Shown in pieces: positions 62,658 to 64,000 of a DNA stretch of 64,000 nt. Location of the stretch: positions 992,001-1,056,000 of the forward strand of contig CBDFNC010000005.1 of assembly GCA_965249895.1 (NCBI GenBank), given 5' to 3'. The DNA is from CBDFNC01 sp965249895. GTDB lineage: Bacteria; Pseudomonadota; Gammaproteobacteria; Enterobacterales; CBDFNC01. Position 1 is the stretch's first letter, and each line of letters starts with the position of its first letter. The notes under the pieces were generated by a model. It had not been told where the DNA came from and did not search any database. It saw nothing but the letters and a program-made list of their open reading frames with translations. The translations under genes and the position numbers were made by a program.

Positions 62658-64000
62658 TTATCGATGGGAGTTAAGTAGCGCTATCAACTCCTCTTCATTA
62701 AGAATCTCTACCCCTAAGTCCTGGGCCTTGGTTAATTTCGATCCTGCCGCTTCACCGGCTACCAGATAAGACGTTTTCTTCGACACACTTCCTGCAACCT
62801 TGGCGCCCAGCGCCTGTAATGCGGCCTTCGCATCATTACGTCCCAGACTGGACAGAGTCCCAGTCACTACATAGGTTAATCCGGCCAGCGGCTGCTGATC
62901 CTGCAATTTTTTCTCTATGACTGGCCAATTAACTCCCTGCACAATCAGGGCATTGATCACTTCTAGGTTATGTTCCTGGCGCATAAAATAGAAAATATGC
63001 TTGGCCACTATTTCGCCCACATCAGGCACCTGTTGCAATTTCTCAGTGCCCGCAACCTTGATATCGTCCAGATTAGTAAAGAAGTTAGCCAGGTTTGCCG
63101 CAGTGGCCTCCCCAACTTCCCGGATCCCCAACGAATAAATAAACCGAGCCAGGGTGGTAGTTTTTGACTTTTCCAATGACTGGATCAGGTTCTCGGCGGA
63201 CTTGGGCCCCATACGCTCCAAACCCGCCAACTGTGACCAGGTTAAACTAAACAGCTCAGCCGGTGTTTGAACCAACTGCTCGTCCACCAGCAACTCGACC
63301 AATTTATCCCCTAGACCATCTATATCCAACGCTTTACGGGATGAAAAATGTTTGATGGCTTCCTTGCGCTGGGCTCCGCAGTACAAACCACCGCTGCAGC
63401 GGGCCACTGCTTCACCTTCGATACGTTCAATACTGCTTTCACAAACAGGGCATACTTCCGGAAACTCAATCTCTTTAGTGTCTTGCGGACGTTTGTCTGC
63501 GACCACACCAACCACTTGTGGGATCACGTCACCGGCACGACGTACTATCACAGTATCTCCGACCCGCACACCGAGGCGCTCGATTTCATCGGCATTGTGT
63601 AAGCTCGCATTAGAAACTGTCACTCCGCCAACAAAAACGGGCTGTAGCCTGGCCACAGGGGTAATTGCTCCTGTGCGGCCCACCTGAAATTCTACTTCTT
63701 CCAGCAGAGTCAGCTCCTCCTGGGCAGGGAACTTATGCGCCGTTGCCCACCTGGGAGCGCGAGCGACAAAACCCAGTTGCTCTTGCTGGCTGATATCGTC
63801 GACCTTGTAGACAACACCATCGATTTCATAAGGCAGCTGACCACGTCGTCCACCGATATCCTGGTAAAACGACTGACAACCTTTAGCGCCCGACTTTAAT
63901 GCCGTTTCTGGAGAAACCGGTAACCCCCACTCCTTTAACTGCTGCAAACGAGCATAGTGGCTGGTTGGCAGATCTGCTTCCGCCACGCCTATGGCATAGC
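62658..64000 (-). CDS. ligA: NAD-dependent DNA ligase, C-terminal part (continues past the window)
   Basis: 447 residues of LigA; the frame is open through base 64000 (YAIGVAEADLP at the edge), so a GTG at 63986 is internal, not the start. Seen: the end of the nucleotidyltransferase domain (EIDGVVYKVDD, ATAHKFPAQEE), the OB fold (FQVGRTGAITPVARL, NADEIERLGVRVGDTV), the four-Cys zinc finger (CPVC … CSGGLYCGAQRKE), HhH repeats (GLERMGPKSAENL, GIREVGEATAANL) and a BRCT domain (GLTYVVTGTLSSLGRNDAK). The active-site Lys of motif I lies outside. Confidence 0.96.
   Translation of the reverse strand, partial: YAIGVAEADLPTSHYARLQQLKEWGLPVSPETALKSGAKGCQSFYQDIGGRRGQLPYEIDGVVYKVDDISQQEQLGFVARAPRWATAHKFPAQEELTLLEEVEFQVGRTGAITPVARLQPVFVGGVTVSNASLHNADEIERLGVRVGDTVIVRRAGDVIPQVVGVVADKRPQDTKEIEFPEVCPVCESSIERIEGEAVARCSGGLYCGAQRKEAIKHFSSRKALDIDGLGDKLVELLVDEQLVQTPAELFSLTWSQLAGLERMGPKSAENLIQSLEKSKTTTLARFIYSLGIREVGEATAANLANFFTNLDDIKVAGTEKLQQVPDVGEIVAKHIFYFMRQEHNLEVINALIVQGVNWPVIEKKLQDQQPLAGLTYVVTGTLSSLGRNDAKAALQALGAKVAGSVSKKTSYLVAGEAAGSKLTKAQDLGVEILNEEELIALLNSHR

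Overview
The window looks like a chromosomal segment from a marine gammaproteobacterium of the Alteromonadales (Shewanella/Colwellia/Thalassomonas-like). This rests on the kinds of homologue present (XthA, CodA, YcaO, GltS, FocA-PflB-PflA, YfbV, AckA-Pta, FolX-YfcH, GltX, LigA), the gene orders yfbV-ackA-pta, focA-pflB-pflA and folX-yfcH, and a PEP-CTERM protein. Genus assignment is inference only. The segment is a mosaic of intact housekeeping genes and a striking number of decaying loci, many of them opened by mobile elements.

Layout. 1-8 kb: start of a chemotaxis receptor, a frameshifted glutathionyl-hydroquinone reductase, a pentapeptide-repeat K+ channel, exonuclease III, a periplasmic binding protein, cytosine deaminase, a pseudouridine synthase and a PEP-CTERM protein. 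8.1-11.7 kb: an IS66-family element (copy 1) next to an ISNCY-family element, both with clear target duplications. 11.7-15 kb: a HisP/J/Q/M-type basic amino-acid ABC transporter operon with an internal attenuator-like hairpin. 15.5-21.6 kb: SatP-like acetate transporter, HSL-type esterase, a GIN-domain lipoprotein gene cut by a 259-bp MITE, YcaO and GltS. 21.7-27.9 kb: a decayed signalling locus. It holds a PP2C-phosphatase tail, a Ser/Thr kinase fused to a transmembrane and probable beta-propeller region (split by IS66 copy 2 and then by an in-frame stop), and a frameshifted paralogue of the propeller part. An IS66 footprint and an ECF-sigma-factor remnant flank it.

28-37.3 kb: the anaerobic pyruvate module, with formate channel, pyruvate formate-lyase and its activase, then acetate kinase and phosphotransacetylase. 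Together these convert pyruvate to formate plus acetyl-CoA and then to acetate plus ATP. FNR-like boxes sit upstream of focA and between yfbV and ackA. 37.3-38.5 kb is a gene-poor stretch with a second MITE. 38.5-42.7 kb: small ORF, methyltransferase, AI-2E-family transporter, FolX, YfcH and a WbuC cupin. 43.1-44.6 kb: five tRNA-Val(UAC) genes on the minus strand, separated by 16 tandem ~55-bp repeats that look derived from the 5' half of the same tRNA. Then come gltX and four tRNA-Ala(GGC) genes.

46.7-47.8 kb holds gene remnants (a lone IS end and an FnIII-like fragment). 47.8-53.8 kb: an RND efflux adaptor and pump plus a PAS/sigma-54 activator. 54-56.3 kb: a chemotaxis receptor with a large internal deletion, hit three codons from its stop by IS66 copy 3. 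56.5-64 kb: a lipoprotein, a secreted PHB-depolymerase-type esterase and a 3-hydroxybutyrate-oligomer hydrolase (a PHB-scavenging pair), and the C-terminal part of DNA ligase LigA running off the end.

Three pre-insertion genes can be rebuilt exactly by removing the mobile element and one target-site copy. The frame is restored each time: kinase-propeller about 919 codons, GIN lipoprotein 262 codons including stop, receptor 180 residues. The two most unusual signals are the kinase-propeller/PP2C locus and the tRNA-Val repeat array.
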